Numbered from the stretch's first letter, positions 38,997 through 48,006 are shown. The stretch is 64,000 nucleotides of DNA from Nonomuraea roseoviolacea subsp. carminata (GCF_024172185.1 NZ_JAMZEC010000001.1:4918001-4982000), one strand, 5' to 3'. Notes: generated from the letters alone by a model not told the origin. Numbers and translations: made by a program.

Positions 38997-41213
38997 ATGA
39001 CCGACGAGACGCGCCCGGGCGAAGGACGCATGCCGTCGGACTTCCCTGCGCCGCAGGGGCGCCCGGAGTTCCTGCCCGCGGACGGCCAGGCCGACCGGCC
39101 TGGCGGCGGGCCCGGGACCCCCTCGTCGGCCGCCCAGGGACCGTGGGGCTCACCCTCCGACCCGTCGCGAGCGTCGGAGAGTCCTGAGGGTGACGGGGCC
39201 GCTGTGGGCTCCGGGGGCCCGCAGGGCGGCTGGCGGCCCCCGTCGGGGCAGCCGGGCGACGCGCCCGTCTTCAGCGCTCCCGAGGGGCCCTACGGCGGCC
39301 CCTCGTCCGCTGTCGGCCCTCCTGAGGGGCCCTCGCCTTCCTTCGGCTCTCCGCAAGGCCCCTACGGCGGCGCCTCGCCCTCCTTCGGGTCTCTCGCGGA
39401 TGCGTCCGGCGGCGCCTCGCCCTCCTTCGGGTCTCCCGCGGATGCGTCCGGCGGCGCCTCGCCCTCCTTCGGGTCTCCCGCGGATGCGTCCGGCGGCACT
39501 TCGTCCTCCTTCGGCTCTCCCGGTGACCGGGGGGTCGGCTCTTCTGACGAGCGCGGGTCCGGCGGGGCGCAGTCCCAGGCGGCCTCGGGAGGCGCCGGGT
39601 CAGGGCACGGCTCCGGCGAGCGCGGCCCGGACGAGGGCGGTCACGGTGACGGCGGGGCGAACGGCCGCCCGCCGTACGAGCGGGGCCAGGACAGCGGCGC
39701 GCCCGGTGGCGAGCCCGCCGGCGACGACAGGCCCTTCGGCATGCCGGAGGGCGGCGAACCGCCCTTCGGCCGGCCGGACGGCGGCGAAGGACCCTTCGGG
39801 CGACCCGACGGCGGCGACACGCCGTTCGGACGGCCCGACAGCGGCGAGGGCCCCTTCGGACGCGCCGGGGACAACCCCTTCGGCCGGCCCGACGGCGGCG
39901 AGGCCGCGTTCGGGGCGGAAGGCCGGGAGCAGTCCTCCACCCGCACCTACGAGAGCCCGTTCTTCGGCCCCTCCGCGGGCGCCCCGCCCTACGGCGGCGA
40001 CGCGCCCCCGCCGCCTCCGCGCCACGCGCTCGGCATGGGCCCGGGCTGGGCCCCGCCGCCCTCCGGCGGCGCCCCGGCGGCCCCGCGACGGGGCCCCGGC
40101 ACCGGCCTGCTCGTCGTGCTGGCCGTGGTCGTCGCCCTGGTCGCCTCCGCGCTCGGCAGCGTCGGCACCTACCTGCTGACCCGTACCAACGGCACCGACC
40201 CGTCCTACAGCCTCGGCCCGCTCCCGAGCGGCGCCACCGACCGGGCGCCCGACTCGGTGGCCGGCGTGGCCGCGCGGGTGCTGCCCAGCGTGGTCTCGCT
40301 GGAGGTGGGCAACGGCAGCAACACCGAGGGCGCCACCGGCTCGGGCTTCCTGATCAAGAACGGTTACGTGGTGACGAACAACCACGTGGTCGCCATGGCC
40401 GCCAAGGGCGGCGACATCAAGATCCAGTTCTACAACCGCAAGACCACGACCGGCCGCATCGTGGGCCGCGACCCGGGCTCCGACCTGGCCGTGGTCAAGC
40501 CCGAGGACACCTTCGGCACGCCCGAGATCTCCCTCGGCAACTCCGACCAGGTCGTGGTCGGCGACCCGGTCATCGCGGTCGGCTCCCCGCTCGGCCTGAC
40601 CGGCACGGTCACCACGGGCATCGTCAGCTCGCTCAACCGCCCGGTCATCGCCGGCGACGAGAACGGCGGCTCCGAGGAGCCCGCCTACATCAGCGCCATC
40701 CAGACCGACGCCGCCATCAACCCCGGCAACTCCGGCGGCCCGCTGGTCAACGGCAAGGGCGAGGTCGTGGGCGTCAACTCCGCGATCGCCACGCTGAGCC
40801 GGTCGCTGACCAACCAGAGCGGAAGCATCGGCCTCGGCTTCGCCATCCCGGTCAACCAGGCGCGGCGGGTGGCCGAGGAACTGGTGACGAGCGGCAAGGC
40901 CAAGCGCCCCAAGATCGGCATCGTGCTCGACCCCGACTACAAGGGCCAGGGCGTCCGCATCGCCTCCGAACCCACCGAGGGCCGCCAGCCGGTCGACCCG
41001 GGCGGTCCCGCCGCCAAGGCCGGGCTGAAGGCGGGCGACATCATCCTGGAGCTCGACGGCCTGCGCCTGCAGGACGGCAACGAGCTGATCGCCCTCATCC
41101 GCAGCAAGGCGCCGGGGTCCCACATCACGGTCAAGTTCCAGCGGGCGGGGCAGGAGCGCACGGCGACCCTCACGGTCACCGCCGACGACGAGCCCACGCC
41201 GTCGCCGTCCTGA
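38997..41213 (+). CDS. htrA: HtrA-like serine protease with PDZ domain
   Basis: A 738-residue trypsin-like protease (S1C). The first 365 residues are disordered and Gly/Ser/Pro-rich, with repeats of about 20 residues (FGSPADASGGASPS). A membrane helix follows at about 370-395. The protease domain carries His463 (NNHVV), Asp496 (SDLAVV) and Ser579 (GNSGGPLV). The PDZ domain is at about 640-730. The active domain lies outside the membrane, where it cleaves misfolded proteins. The cluster matches Rv1221-Rv1223. The cytoplasmic head is unusually long. Confidence 0.93.
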   Translation: MTDETRPGEGRMPSDFPAPQGRPEFLPADGQADRPGGGPGTPSSAAQGPWGSPSDPSRASESPEGDGAAVGSGGPQGGWRPPSGQPGDAPVFSAPEGPYGGPSSAVGPPEGPSPSFGSPQGPYGGASPSFGSLADASGGASPSFGSPADASGGASPSFGSPADASGGTSSSFGSPGDRGVGSSDERGSGGAQSQAASGGAGSGHGSGERGPDEGGHGDGGANGRPPYERGQDSGAPGGEPAGDDRPFGMPEGGEPPFGRPDGGEGPFGRPDGGDTPFGRPDSGEGPFGRAGDNPFGRPDGGEAAFGAEGREQSSTRTYESPFFGPSAGAPPYGGDAPPPPPRHALGMGPGWAPPPSGGAPAAPRRGPGTGLLVVLAVVVALVASALGSVGTYLLTRTNGTDPSYSLGPLPSGATDRAPDSVAGVAARVLPSVVSLEVGNGSNTEGATGSGFLIKNGYVVTNNHVVAMAAKGGDIKIQFYNRKTTTGRIVGRDPGSDLAVVKPEDTFGTPEISLGNSDQVVVGDPVIAVGSPLGLTGTVTTGIVSSLNRPVIAGDENGGSEEPAYISAIQTDAAINPGNSGGPLVNGKGEVVGVNSAIATLSRSLTNQSGSIGLGFAIPVNQARRVAEELVTSGKAKRPKIGIVLDPDYKGQGVRIASEPTEGRQPVDPGGPAAKAGLKAGDIILELDGLRLQDGNELIALIRSKAPGSHITVKFQRAGQERTATLTVTADDEPTPSPS

Positions 41214-41339
41214 TCCAGGGGCGGCCGGATGGGCGGGTCCGGGTGTCAGGGGCAGGCGGTCGATCCGACCGTCGGAGCCCTTAGTCTGGAATACGCCGGG
41301 GTTGTCCTCGGTGCATCAGGACTGCGCTAGGAGCTCACG

Positions 41340-41699
41340 GTGTTCGGACTCGGGTGGCTTGAGGTCGGGGCGCTGATCGTCATCGCGCTCCTCGTCTTCG
41401 GGCCCGACAAGCTGCCCCAGGTGGCGTCGCAGGCCGGCAAGACGCTGCGCGACCTGCGCCGGATGGCCGCCAACGCGCGCGACGATCTGCGGGCCGGCCT
41501 GCCGCCGGAGTACCGCGACTTCGACCCGGCCGACCTCAACCCGCGTACGTTCGTCCGCAAGCACCTGCTGGACGACGTCGAGGACTCCTGGAACGCCAAG
41601 CCGGCGGAGGAGCCGGCGCTCACGGCCCCGGCCCTGCCGGAGCCGGTGGACGAGCTGGGCGTCGGCGAGATCCCGCCGTACGACTCCGAGGCCACCTGA
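41340..41699 (+). CDS. tatB: TatB, twin-arginine translocase subunit
   Basis: A 119-residue protein. FGLGWLEVGALIVIALLVFGPDKLPQ is the classic TatA/B membrane helix, hinge Gly-Pro and amphipathic start; the C-terminal tail is longer and more acidic than in TatA. TatB binds TatC and hands folded Tat substrates to TatA. TAGGAG lies 8 bases before the GTG. Position after htrA is conserved in actinobacteria. Confidence 0.93.
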   Translation: MFGLGWLEVGALIVIALLVFGPDKLPQVASQAGKTLRDLRRMAANARDDLRAGLPPEYRDFDPADLNPRTFVRKHLLDDVEDSWNAKPAEEPALTAPALPEPVDELGVGEIPPYDSEAT

Positions 41700-41713
41700 C
41701 CCGTACGGCCTCC

Positions 41714-41780
41714 GGCCGAGGTCCGGAGAAGCCCCCGGCCGAGTTCCGAAGAAACCCCGCGGCCGAGTTCCGAAGAGAAG
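41714..41780 (+). repeat. three imperfect 23-24-bp repeats
   Basis: GGCCGAGNTCCGNAGAA begins at 41714, 41737 and 41761, between tatB and the terminator. Copies differ by a few bases. Origin unclear. Confidence 0.6.
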
Positions 41781-41785
41781 CGACA

Positions 41786-41809
41786 GGCCCGCTCGGATGC
41801 GAGCGGGCC
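41786..41809. terminator. bidirectional hairpin between tatB and mrp
   Basis: GGCCCGCTC (41786-41794) pairs with GAGCGGGCC (41801-41809) around a 6-base loop. It serves both convergent genes. Confidence 0.65.
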
Positions 41810-41829
41810 CGAGGCGTGCGGCGGTGCGG

Positions 41830-42969
41830 CTAGCGGCGGTTGGGCGACAGCCCGAGCTGCATGCCCTTGAGGCTGGAGCCGCGCTTGCTCAGCGTGGCCG
41901 CGATCGAGCGGAGCTCGGCCGCAGCCGGCGCGTCGGGGTCGGTCAGCACCAGCGGCTTGCCCTCGTCGCCGCCCTCGCGCAGCCGCAGGTCGATCGGCAC
42001 CTGGCCGAGCAGCGGCACCCGGGAGCCGAGCGTGCGGGTCAGCGCGTCGGCGACGGTCTGGCCGCCGCCCTCGCCGAAGACCGCGATGCGCTCGTCGCAG
42101 TGGGGGCACGGCAGCCACGCCATGTTCTCGATGACGCCGGCGATCTGCTGGTGGGTCTGGGCCGCGATCGAGCCGGCCCGCTCGGCCACCTCGGCGGCCG
42201 CCATCTGGGGCGTCGTCACGACGAGGATCTCGGCGGACGGCAGGCGCTGCGCGACCGAGATGGCGATGTCGCCGGTGCCCGGGGGCAGGTCGAGCAGCAG
42301 GACGTCGAGGTCGCCCCAGTAGACGTCGGCCAGGAACTGGTGCAGTGCCCGGTCGAGCATCGGGCCACGCCACACGACCGGCGTGTTGCCCTCCGGCTTG
42401 AACATGCCCACCGAGATGACCTTGATGTCATGCGCCACCGGCGGCATGATCATGTCCTCGACCTTGGTCGGCCGCTCGGAGGCGCCCAGCATGCGCGGGA
42501 TGCTGTGGCCGTAGATGTCGGCGTCGACGATGCCGACCTTGAGGCCGCTCGCGGACATGGCGGCGGCCAGGTTGACCGTGACCGACGACTTGCCGACGCC
42601 GCCCTTGCCGCTGGCCACCGCGAAGACGCGGGTCAGCGAGCCCGGCTGGTTGAAGGGGATCTCCTTCTCGGGGGCCCGGTCGCCGCGCAGCTTCGTCTGC
42701 AGCTCCTTGCGCTGCTCGGTGCTCATGACGTCCAGCTCGATCTCGACACCCGTGACACCGTCGAGCCGGGAGACCGAGGCGGTGACGTCGCGGCGGATGG
42801 TGTCCTTCAGCGGACAGCCCGCGATCGTGAGGTAGACGCCGACACGGACCACGCCCTCGGGCGTGATGTCGACGCTCTTGACCATCCCGAGATCGGTGAT
42901 CGGGCGACGGATCTCGGGGTCGATGACGGTGGCGAGGGCGGCCGTCACCTGTTCCTGGGTTGGTGCCAT
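41830..42969 (-). CDS. mrp: Mrp/NBP35 family P-loop ATPase, Fe-S carrier
   Basis: A 379-residue ATPase. Residues 1-90 are a DUF59 domain (VTAALATVIDPEIRRPI). The ParA-like core has the deviant Walker A GKGGVGKSS, VDADIYGHS, and LLLDLPPGTGD. A CPHC motif (WLPCPHCDER) matches the Cys pair that binds a [4Fe-4S] cluster in Mrp/ApbC proteins. It carries Fe-S clusters to apoproteins. The gene converges with tatB and is followed at a distance by a shared hairpin. Confidence 0.95.
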   Translation of the reverse strand: MAPTQEQVTAALATVIDPEIRRPITDLGMVKSVDITPEGVVRVGVYLTIAGCPLKDTIRRDVTASVSRLDGVTGVEIELDVMSTEQRKELQTKLRGDRAPEKEIPFNQPGSLTRVFAVASGKGGVGKSSVTVNLAAAMSASGLKVGIVDADIYGHSIPRMLGASERPTKVEDMIMPPVAHDIKVISVGMFKPEGNTPVVWRGPMLDRALHQFLADVYWGDLDVLLLDLPPGTGDIAISVAQRLPSAEILVVTTPQMAAAEVAERAGSIAAQTHQQIAGVIENMAWLPCPHCDERIAVFGEGGGQTVADALTRTLGSRVPLLGQVPIDLRLREGGDEGKPLVLTDPDAPAAAELRSIAATLSKRGSSLKGMQLGLSPNRR

Positions 42970-43128
42970 CGAAGTCTCGGCACGAAGGGAGTGCCGTCCC
43001 TCCTTAGTGGTCTCTGTGTGACAGGCGCTGCACGCCGGTGAGGATGCCCCTCCATGGTATGAACCAGGGGCGCGGCGCGGTTAATCCACGCTGCACGACG
43101 GATCTGTTTAGGTGTGCGTGCAACAAAC

Positions 43129-43134
43129 TAAGGT
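43129..43134 (+). promoter_or_regulatory. -10 element for MarR gene
   Basis: TAAGGT, 6 bases before the GTG at 43141. Upstream is an AT-richer region (43105-43131) with no good inverted repeat. Confidence 0.5.
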
Positions 43135-43140
43135 TACTCC

Positions 43141-43605
43141 GTGACTCTTCTGCGCGACGAGGGCCTCACCGTTGAGGAGCTGGCGGTCTGGCGGATGCTG
43201 CAGCGGGCGCAGGTGCGGATCACCCGCCACCTGGAAGGCGAGCTGCTGCTCGCCCACGACCTGCCGCTCGCGTCGTACGACGTGCTGTCACGGCTCGCCG
43301 AGGCGCCGGAGCGGCGGTTGCGGATGAACGACCTGGCGGGCAGGGTGCTGTTGTCCCGCAGCGGCCTGACCCGGCTGATCGACCGGCTGCAGCGCGACGG
43401 GCTGGTGAACCGCGAGGCGTGCGAGAGCGACGCCCGGGGGCTGTTCGCGGTGCTGACCGACGCGGGGGCGGCGCGGCTGGCCGAGGCGACGCCCACCTAT
43501 CTGCGCGGCGTCCGCGCGCACTTCCTCGACTCCCTGGGCCCGGACGAGATCGGCCAGGTGCGGCAGCTCGTGACCCGCCTCGCTGGCGCCACGGACGCCC
43601 CCTGA
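43141..43605 (+). CDS. MarR family transcriptional regulator
   Basis: A 154-residue winged-helix regulator. YDVLSRLAEAPERRLRMNDLAGRVLLSRSGLTRLIDRLQRDGLV is the MarR helix-turn-helix, and ACESDARGLFAVLTDAGAARL the wing, with the conserved Asp-Arg pair. MarR proteins repress genes for efflux or aromatic metabolism and respond to phenolics or oxidants. No divergent gene shares its promoter, so its targets may be elsewhere. Confidence 0.92.
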   Translation: MTLLRDEGLTVEELAVWRMLQRAQVRITRHLEGELLLAHDLPLASYDVLSRLAEAPERRLRMNDLAGRVLLSRSGLTRLIDRLQRDGLVNREACESDARGLFAVLTDAGAARLAEATPTYLRGVRAHFLDSLGPDEIGQVRQLVTRLAGATDAP

Positions 43606-43622
43606 GCCCGGCACGACCGGGC
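43606..43622. terminator. hairpin between marR-type and DUF1003 genes
   Basis: GCCCGG (43606-43611), CACGA loop, CCGGGC (43617-43622), at the convergent gene ends. Confidence 0.45.
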
Positions 43623-43627
43623 CGGCG

Positions 43628-44095
43628 CTACGGGCGCTCCCTGAGCTCCTCCAGCAGGTGCTGGAGCTCCGAGCGCAGGTAGTCGCGGGTGGCGACCTCG
43701 TTGAGGGCCATCCGCAGCGCCGCGATCTCCCGGGTCAGATACTCGATCTCCGCCTGGTTGCGGTCGGCCGCCTCGCGGTCCTGCTCGTACTGCACCCGGT
43801 CGCGGTCGGCCTGCCGGTTCTGGGCGAGCAGGATGAGCGGCGCCGCGTACGACGCCTGGAGCGACAGCATGAGCGTGAGGAAGATGAACGGGTACGGGTC
43901 GAAGGCCAGCTCGGCCGGGGCGACGGCGTTCCAGATGACCCAGACCGCCACGACGACCGTCATGTAGACGATGAACCGCGCGGTCCCCAGGAAGCGGGCG
44001 ATCCGCTCCGACAGGCGGCCGAACGCCTCCGGGTCGTAGTGCGGGCGCAGCGTGCGGCGCAGGTCGCGCGGCTGGTCCAGCCGCTCGGCGGTCAC
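43628..44095 (-). CDS. DUF1003 membrane protein
   Basis: A 155-residue protein with two transmembrane helices (about residues 40-62 and 68-92) and the DUF1003 hallmark FLTLMLSLQASYAAPLILL followed by AQNRQADRDR. The rest is a coiled coil ending near the C-terminus (EYLTREIAALRMALNEV). Function is unknown. It follows the MgtE-N/CBS gene on the same strand at 52 bases, the same order as Rv1232c-Rv1231c. Confidence 0.9.
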   Translation of the reverse strand: MTAERLDQPRDLRRTLRPHYDPEAFGRLSERIARFLGTARFIVYMTVVVAVWVIWNAVAPAELAFDPYPFIFLTLMLSLQASYAAPLILLAQNRQADRDRVQYEQDREAADRNQAEIEYLTREIAALRMALNEVATRDYLRSELQHLLEELRERP

Positions 44096-44147
44096 GATGA
44101 CGCCCCGGTACGCGGGAGCCGGGCGGCGGGCGGCAGGCTACGGGCCG

Positions 44148-45353
44148 TCATGGGTGCGCGCCTTCGCGCCAGTCGGCCGGCAGCATGTGGTCGAGCACGT
44201 CGTCCACCGTGACCGCGCCCACCAGCCGCCCCAGCTCGTCGACCACGGGCGCCGCCACCAGGTTGTAGCTGGCGAGGTACTGGGCGACCTCCGGCAGCGT
44301 GAAGCCGGGCCGGATCGGGTCGATCGACGGGTCGAGCGCCGAGCCCAGCAGCGTCGAGGGCGGGTCGCGCAGCAGCCGCTGGAAGTGGCTGACGCCGAGG
44401 TACGCCCCCGTGGGCGTCTCGTTCGGCGGCCGGGTCACGTACACCTGCGCCGCGACGGACGGCGAGAGGTCCTTCTGACGGATGTGCGCGAGCGCCTCGG
44501 CGACCGTGGCGCTCGGCGGCAGGATCACCGGCTCGCTGGTCATCATGCCGCCGGCTGTGTCCTGCGGGTAGGTGAGCAGCCGCCGCACGGGGGCGGCCTC
44601 GCCCGGCTCCATCAGCGCCAGCAGGTGCGCGGCCTGGTCGGCGGGCAGGTCGTTGAGCAGGTCGGCCGCGTCGTCGGGGTCCATCTCCTCCAGCACGTCG
44701 GCGGCCCGAGCGGGTTCGAGGGTGCCGAGGATGCCGATCTGGTCGCGGGGTGGCAGCTCCTCCAGCACGTCGGCGAGCCGGTCGTCGTCGAGCGCGCGGG
44801 CGACCTCGATGCGCCGCTTGCCGGGCAGCTCGTGCAGGGCGCTGGCGATGTCGGCGGCCCGCATCGACTCGAACGCGGCGATCAGCCCGGCCGCGCCCTG
44901 GTCCTTCTGGAGCTCGTCGAACCCGGACGCCTCCTCCCAGGCGACGATCCGGGGGTCGCGCCGCCGCCGGCCCCGGTACACGGCGACCTTGGTGATCTCC
45001 CAGGCCGACGGCCTGGCCTCCTCCATGGCGAGGTCGAAGACCGTCATCCGCTCGCCGCCGACGGTCACGGTGCGGTCGAGCATCTCGCCGATGACCAGCG
45101 TCTCGGCCGAGCGCTTCTCGAAGCGGCGCAGGTTGAGCCGGCCCGTGAAGACCACCGCCCCGGCCTCGATGCCGCGCACGCGGGTGATGGGCAGGAAGAC
45201 GCGGCGGCGCGGCTGGACCTCGACCACCATGCCGTGGACGGCGGGCCGCAGGGGGCCGCGCAGGCCGACCACGACGTCGCGGATCCGGCCGATCTGGTCG
45301 CCGGCCGGGTCGAAGACCGAAACCCCGGCCAGGCGGGCCACGAAGATCTTCAC
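44148..45353 (-). CDS. PRC-barrel/MgtE-N/CBS protein without a membrane channel
   Basis: A 401-residue soluble protein. Residues 1-75 form a PRC-barrel-like domain (FVARLAGVSVFDPAGDQIGRIRD). Residues about 160-270 form the MgtE N-domain (superhelical repeats such as LADVLEELPPRDQIGIL and AADVLEEMDPDDAADLL). Then comes a CBS pair (about 280-395). In MgtE these parts sense Mg2+ and gate the channel, but no transmembrane domain follows. It may sense magnesium or nucleotides for another partner, perhaps the DUF1003 protein. Confidence 0.88.
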   Translation of the reverse strand: MKIFVARLAGVSVFDPAGDQIGRIRDVVVGLRGPLRPAVHGMVVEVQPRRRVFLPITRVRGIEAGAVVFTGRLNLRRFEKRSAETLVIGEMLDRTVTVGGERMTVFDLAMEEARPSAWEITKVAVYRGRRRRDPRIVAWEEASGFDELQKDQGAAGLIAAFESMRAADIASALHELPGKRRIEVARALDDDRLADVLEELPPRDQIGILGTLEPARAADVLEEMDPDDAADLLNDLPADQAAHLLALMEPGEAAPVRRLLTYPQDTAGGMMTSEPVILPPSATVAEALAHIRQKDLSPSVAAQVYVTRPPNETPTGAYLGVSHFQRLLRDPPSTLLGSALDPSIDPIRPGFTLPEVAQYLASYNLVAAPVVDELGRLVGAVTVDDVLDHMLPADWREGAHP

Positions 45354-45360
45354 ATTGAGC

Positions 45361-45366
45361 AGGCTA
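45361..45366 (-). promoter_or_regulatory. -10 element for MgtE-N/CBS gene
   Basis: TAGCCT on the minus strand, 7 bases before the GTG at 45353. Confidence 0.5.
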
Positions 45367-45446
45367 ACAGCCGGACGGCATTGCGCTCATGACACCGGAC
45401 ATGTCAGTATCAAAAGGCAGGAACGGTAATTACGGGTGGGGTGGCG

Positions 45447-46436
45447 ATGCGATATTCGGGTCTCGCGATGGCCTTCGTCTCGGCGTGGTGCTTCGCGTTC
45501 TCCGGGCCCATGGCCAAGTACCTGAACGCGGCGGGGCTGGCGCCGATCGAGGCGGTCTGGACCCGCATGGCCGGGGCGGGGCTGCTGATGGTCGCCGTGC
45601 TGGCCGTGGTCAAGCCGTCCGCGCTGCGCATCCCGCGCTCGCGCCTGCCGTTCTTCGGGGTGTACGCCGTCGTGGCCGTCGCCGGGGTGCAGTCGCTCTA
45701 CTTCGTCGCGCTGACCCGGCTGCCGGTGGGGGTCGCCCTGCTGCTGGAGTTCATGGCGCCGGTCATGGTGGTCGTGTGGGTGCGGGTGGTGCGCAGGATC
45801 CGGCTGGCGCGCGCGGCGTACCTGGGCGCGGTGGTCGCCGTCGTCGGGCTCGGCGTCGTCGTCGAGGTCTGGGACGGCCTGCGGCTGGACGCGCTGGGGC
45901 TGCTGCTGGGCCTGGTCGCCGGGGCGTGCTGCGCCGGATATTTCCTGATGAGCGATAGCTTCGGGGACGACGTGGATCCGCTGGGCCTCATCGCCTGGGG
46001 CATGCTCGGGGCGGCCTTGGTGCTCGCGCCGTTCGCCCGGCCCTGGGACATCCCGTGGGAGGCGTTCACCCGGCTGGCCACGCCCGAGGGAGGCGGCCTG
46101 ACCCTGCCGGCGTTCGCGGCTTACCTGTGGATGGTGCTGGTCGCCACCGTCGCGGCGTACATCCTGGGCGTCAACGCGGTGCGCCGCCTCTCGGCGGCCG
46201 TCGGGGCGACGGTGGCGTCGCTGGAGGTCATCGGCGGCGCGGTGGTGGCCTGGGCGCTGGTGGGCGAGGCGCTCGGGGCGTTCCAGATCGTCGGCGGGCT
46301 GCTGGTGCTGTCGGGGGCGCTGCTCGCCCAGACGGCGGCCTCCCGGGGCGGGGCGCCCGCGCCCGCCGGGGAGCGGGCGTCCGGCCCCGAGTCCGAGGCC
46401 GAGGCCCGGCTCAGCCTCGACCGCACCCCCGGCTGA
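45447..46436 (+). CDS. EamA/DMT-family exporter (RhtA-like)
   Basis: A 329-residue protein with ten transmembrane helices arranged as two EamA repeats. AWCFAFSGPMAKYLN opens the first repeat and FMAPVMVVVW closes it; VASLEVIGGAVVAWALVGEAL is the second repeat's end. It resembles RhtA/YddG-like exporters of amino acids or metabolites. The ATG at 45447 is preferred over the GTG at 45441 because GGGTGGGG lies at better spacing. The tail (after residue about 295) is disordered and is followed by a repeat tract. Confidence 0.88.
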   Translation: MRYSGLAMAFVSAWCFAFSGPMAKYLNAAGLAPIEAVWTRMAGAGLLMVAVLAVVKPSALRIPRSRLPFFGVYAVVAVAGVQSLYFVALTRLPVGVALLLEFMAPVMVVVWVRVVRRIRLARAAYLGAVVAVVGLGVVVEVWDGLRLDALGLLLGLVAGACCAGYFLMSDSFGDDVDPLGLIAWGMLGAALVLAPFARPWDIPWEAFTRLATPEGGGLTLPAFAAYLWMVLVATVAAYILGVNAVRRLSAAVGATVASLEVIGGAVVAWALVGEALGAFQIVGGLLVLSGALLAQTAASRGGAPAPAGERASGPESEAEARLSLDRTPG

Positions 46437-46575
46437 CCGCACCCCCGGCTGACCCGCACTCTCGGCTGACCGCGCTCTCGACTCGCCGCGCCACCGGTTG
46501 ACCGCGCTCCCGGCTTGCCGTGCCTTGGCTGGCCGCGCCCCACGGGTGACCGCCCTCCCCGCTGACCGCCTGGTG
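46422..46575 (+). repeat. degenerate 16-17-bp tandem repeats
   Basis: Units related to GACCGCACCCCCGGCT run from the last codons of the DMT gene (46422) to about 46575, with two perfect copies at the start and six to eight decaying ones. The remaining sequence to 46650 has no gene. Confidence 0.6.
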
Positions 46576-46650
46576 CTACTGAATCATGCGGGCTGCCGAG
46601 AGGGACGCGCCGGGGGGAGCGAGGGACTGAAGGCTGGGTGGCAGCCGGGG

Positions 46651-47022
46651 TCAGGTGTCGAGGGGAGTGAGGCGGACGACCGTGGACTCCCGGGCCCAGC
46701 GGTCGGTCAGGTGGGCGCCGTCGGGCGCGTTGAGCCGCTCCTTGGCCAGCGCGGCGACCGCCTCCCGCTCCGCCTCCTGGTCCACGACCTCGACGGCCGC
46801 CTCGAAGTCCACCAGCCGCGCGCCGTTGTCCTTGCTGCGCAGGGTGACGCGTACGCGGTCGAGGCCCGCGAGCCCCGGAAGCTCCTGCTCGCCGCCGCCG
46901 GTCACGAGGTAGACGGCACCGTCGTGCCAGGCGTGCCAGGCCAGGCGGGGGCGGTCGAGGCCGAGCCAGAGGACGCCGGACTTCTTCGCGCCCTCCTCGA
47001 TGGCCGCGCGTGTGTCGCTCAC
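46651..47022 (-). CDS. conserved hypothetical protein
   Basis: A 123-residue protein, possibly a beta-rich fold (VLWLGLDRPRLAWHAWHDGAVYLVTGGGEQELPGL) reminiscent of split-barrel flavin proteins but without recognisable cofactor residues. An earlier His/Trp-rich stretch and a closing ESTVVRLTPL are the only notable marks. The GTG start is supported by TACAGT 6 bases upstream. No family is assigned. Confidence 0.6.
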   Translation of the reverse strand: MSDTRAAIEEGAKKSGVLWLGLDRPRLAWHAWHDGAVYLVTGGGEQELPGLAGLDRVRVTLRSKDNGARLVDFEAAVEVVDQEAEREAVAALAKERLNAPDGAHLTDRWARESTVVRLTPLDT

Positions 47023-47028
47023 GTCCCG

Positions 47029-47034
47029 ACTGTA
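47029..47034 (-). promoter_or_regulatory. -10 element for gene at 47022
   Basis: TACAGT on the minus strand, 6 bases before the GTG. Confidence 0.45.
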
Positions 47035-47116
47035 GTCCAGGCCGGTAATCCGGTGGCAGGCCGCGCGACGGTCCGCCTACAGTCGCCGGTCGGAACGTAC
47101 CGGAAGGGGATTTGTC

Positions 47117-47998
47117 GTGAAATATGGGGTGCGGGAGCCGGAGCGGCTGGGCCGGGTGACGCTGCGCGACGGCCGGGGGCTCGGCTGGGCGGAGTGGGGA
47201 CCGGCGGACGGGAGGCCGGTGCTGTTCTTCCCCGGCGCGGCGACCGGCAGGAGCCTCGGCTTCGGCGCGGACGACCTCGCGCGGCTCGGCGTGCGGCTGG
47301 TCTCGGTGGACCGGCCGGGACTGGGCGCCTCCGACCCCGACCCGGGGCGTACGTTGTCGACCTGGGCGGACGACGTCCGCGACCTCGTCGGCGGGCTGGG
47401 CCTGACGGGCGCGGCGGTGGTGGGCTTCTCGCACGGCGCGCCGTTCGCGCTGGCGTGCGCCGCCGCCGGGGTCGTGACGGCGGCGTCGGTGGTGTCCGGG
47501 CTGGACGAGCTGACCCACCCCGAGCTCGCCGGGCTGCTGGATCCCGGCGTGGCGGGGCTCGTCCGGGCGGCCGGCGAGGACCCGGACGGGCTGGAGGCGG
47601 CCATGACGCGCGACGCGGGCGCCGAGATGATGTGGCGGCTGGTGACCGAGCTGAGCCATCCGTCCGACGTCGCGGTCTACACCGACCCGGCGTTCGCCCC
47701 CGCGTACCGGCGGGCGCTGGAGGAGGGCTTCGCGCAGGGCGCCGCCGGGTACGCGCGCGACCTGGTGCTCGCCTACCGGCCGTGGCCGTTCGCGGTGGAG
47801 AGCATCGCGGTGCCGGTCGAGCTCTGGTACGGCGGCCACGATCCCGGGACCGTCCACTCCCCGGACCACGGGGCCGTCCTGTCGCGCCGCATCCCCGGCT
47901 CCCGGCTGCGCGTGCTGCCCGACGAGGGCGGCTCGCTGCTGTGGACCCGTTCGGCGGACGTGCTGGAGGGGCTGCTGGAGCTGTCACGCACCGCCTGA
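47117..47998 (+). CDS. alpha/beta hydrolase
   Basis: A 293-residue hydrolase. FFPGAATGRSL is the oxyanion loop, VDRPGLGASDPDPGRTL is a typical HGxP-like neighbour, and VGFSHGAPFAL contains the nucleophile Ser in GFSHG. A late Asp lies in YGGHDPGT. The expected catalytic His near the end is not evident: DEGGSLLWTR stands where a Gly-His motif usually is, so activity is uncertain. The GTG start has GGAAGGGG about 8 bases upstream. Confidence 0.85.
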   Translation: MKYGVREPERLGRVTLRDGRGLGWAEWGPADGRPVLFFPGAATGRSLGFGADDLARLGVRLVSVDRPGLGASDPDPGRTLSTWADDVRDLVGGLGLTGAAVVGFSHGAPFALACAAAGVVTAASVVSGLDELTHPELAGLLDPGVAGLVRAAGEDPDGLEAAMTRDAGAEMMWRLVTELSHPSDVAVYTDPAFAPAYRRALEEGFAQGAAGYARDLVLAYRPWPFAVESIAVPVELWYGGHDPGTVHSPDHGAVLSRRIPGSRLRVLPDEGGSLLWTRSADVLEGLLELSRTA

Positions 47999-48006
47999 CG
48001 AAGGCG

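Noticed and set aside
43105..43135. MarR operator palindrome upstream of the MarR gene
   Set aside because: TTTAG/CTAAG arms match over only four bases, too weak to report.
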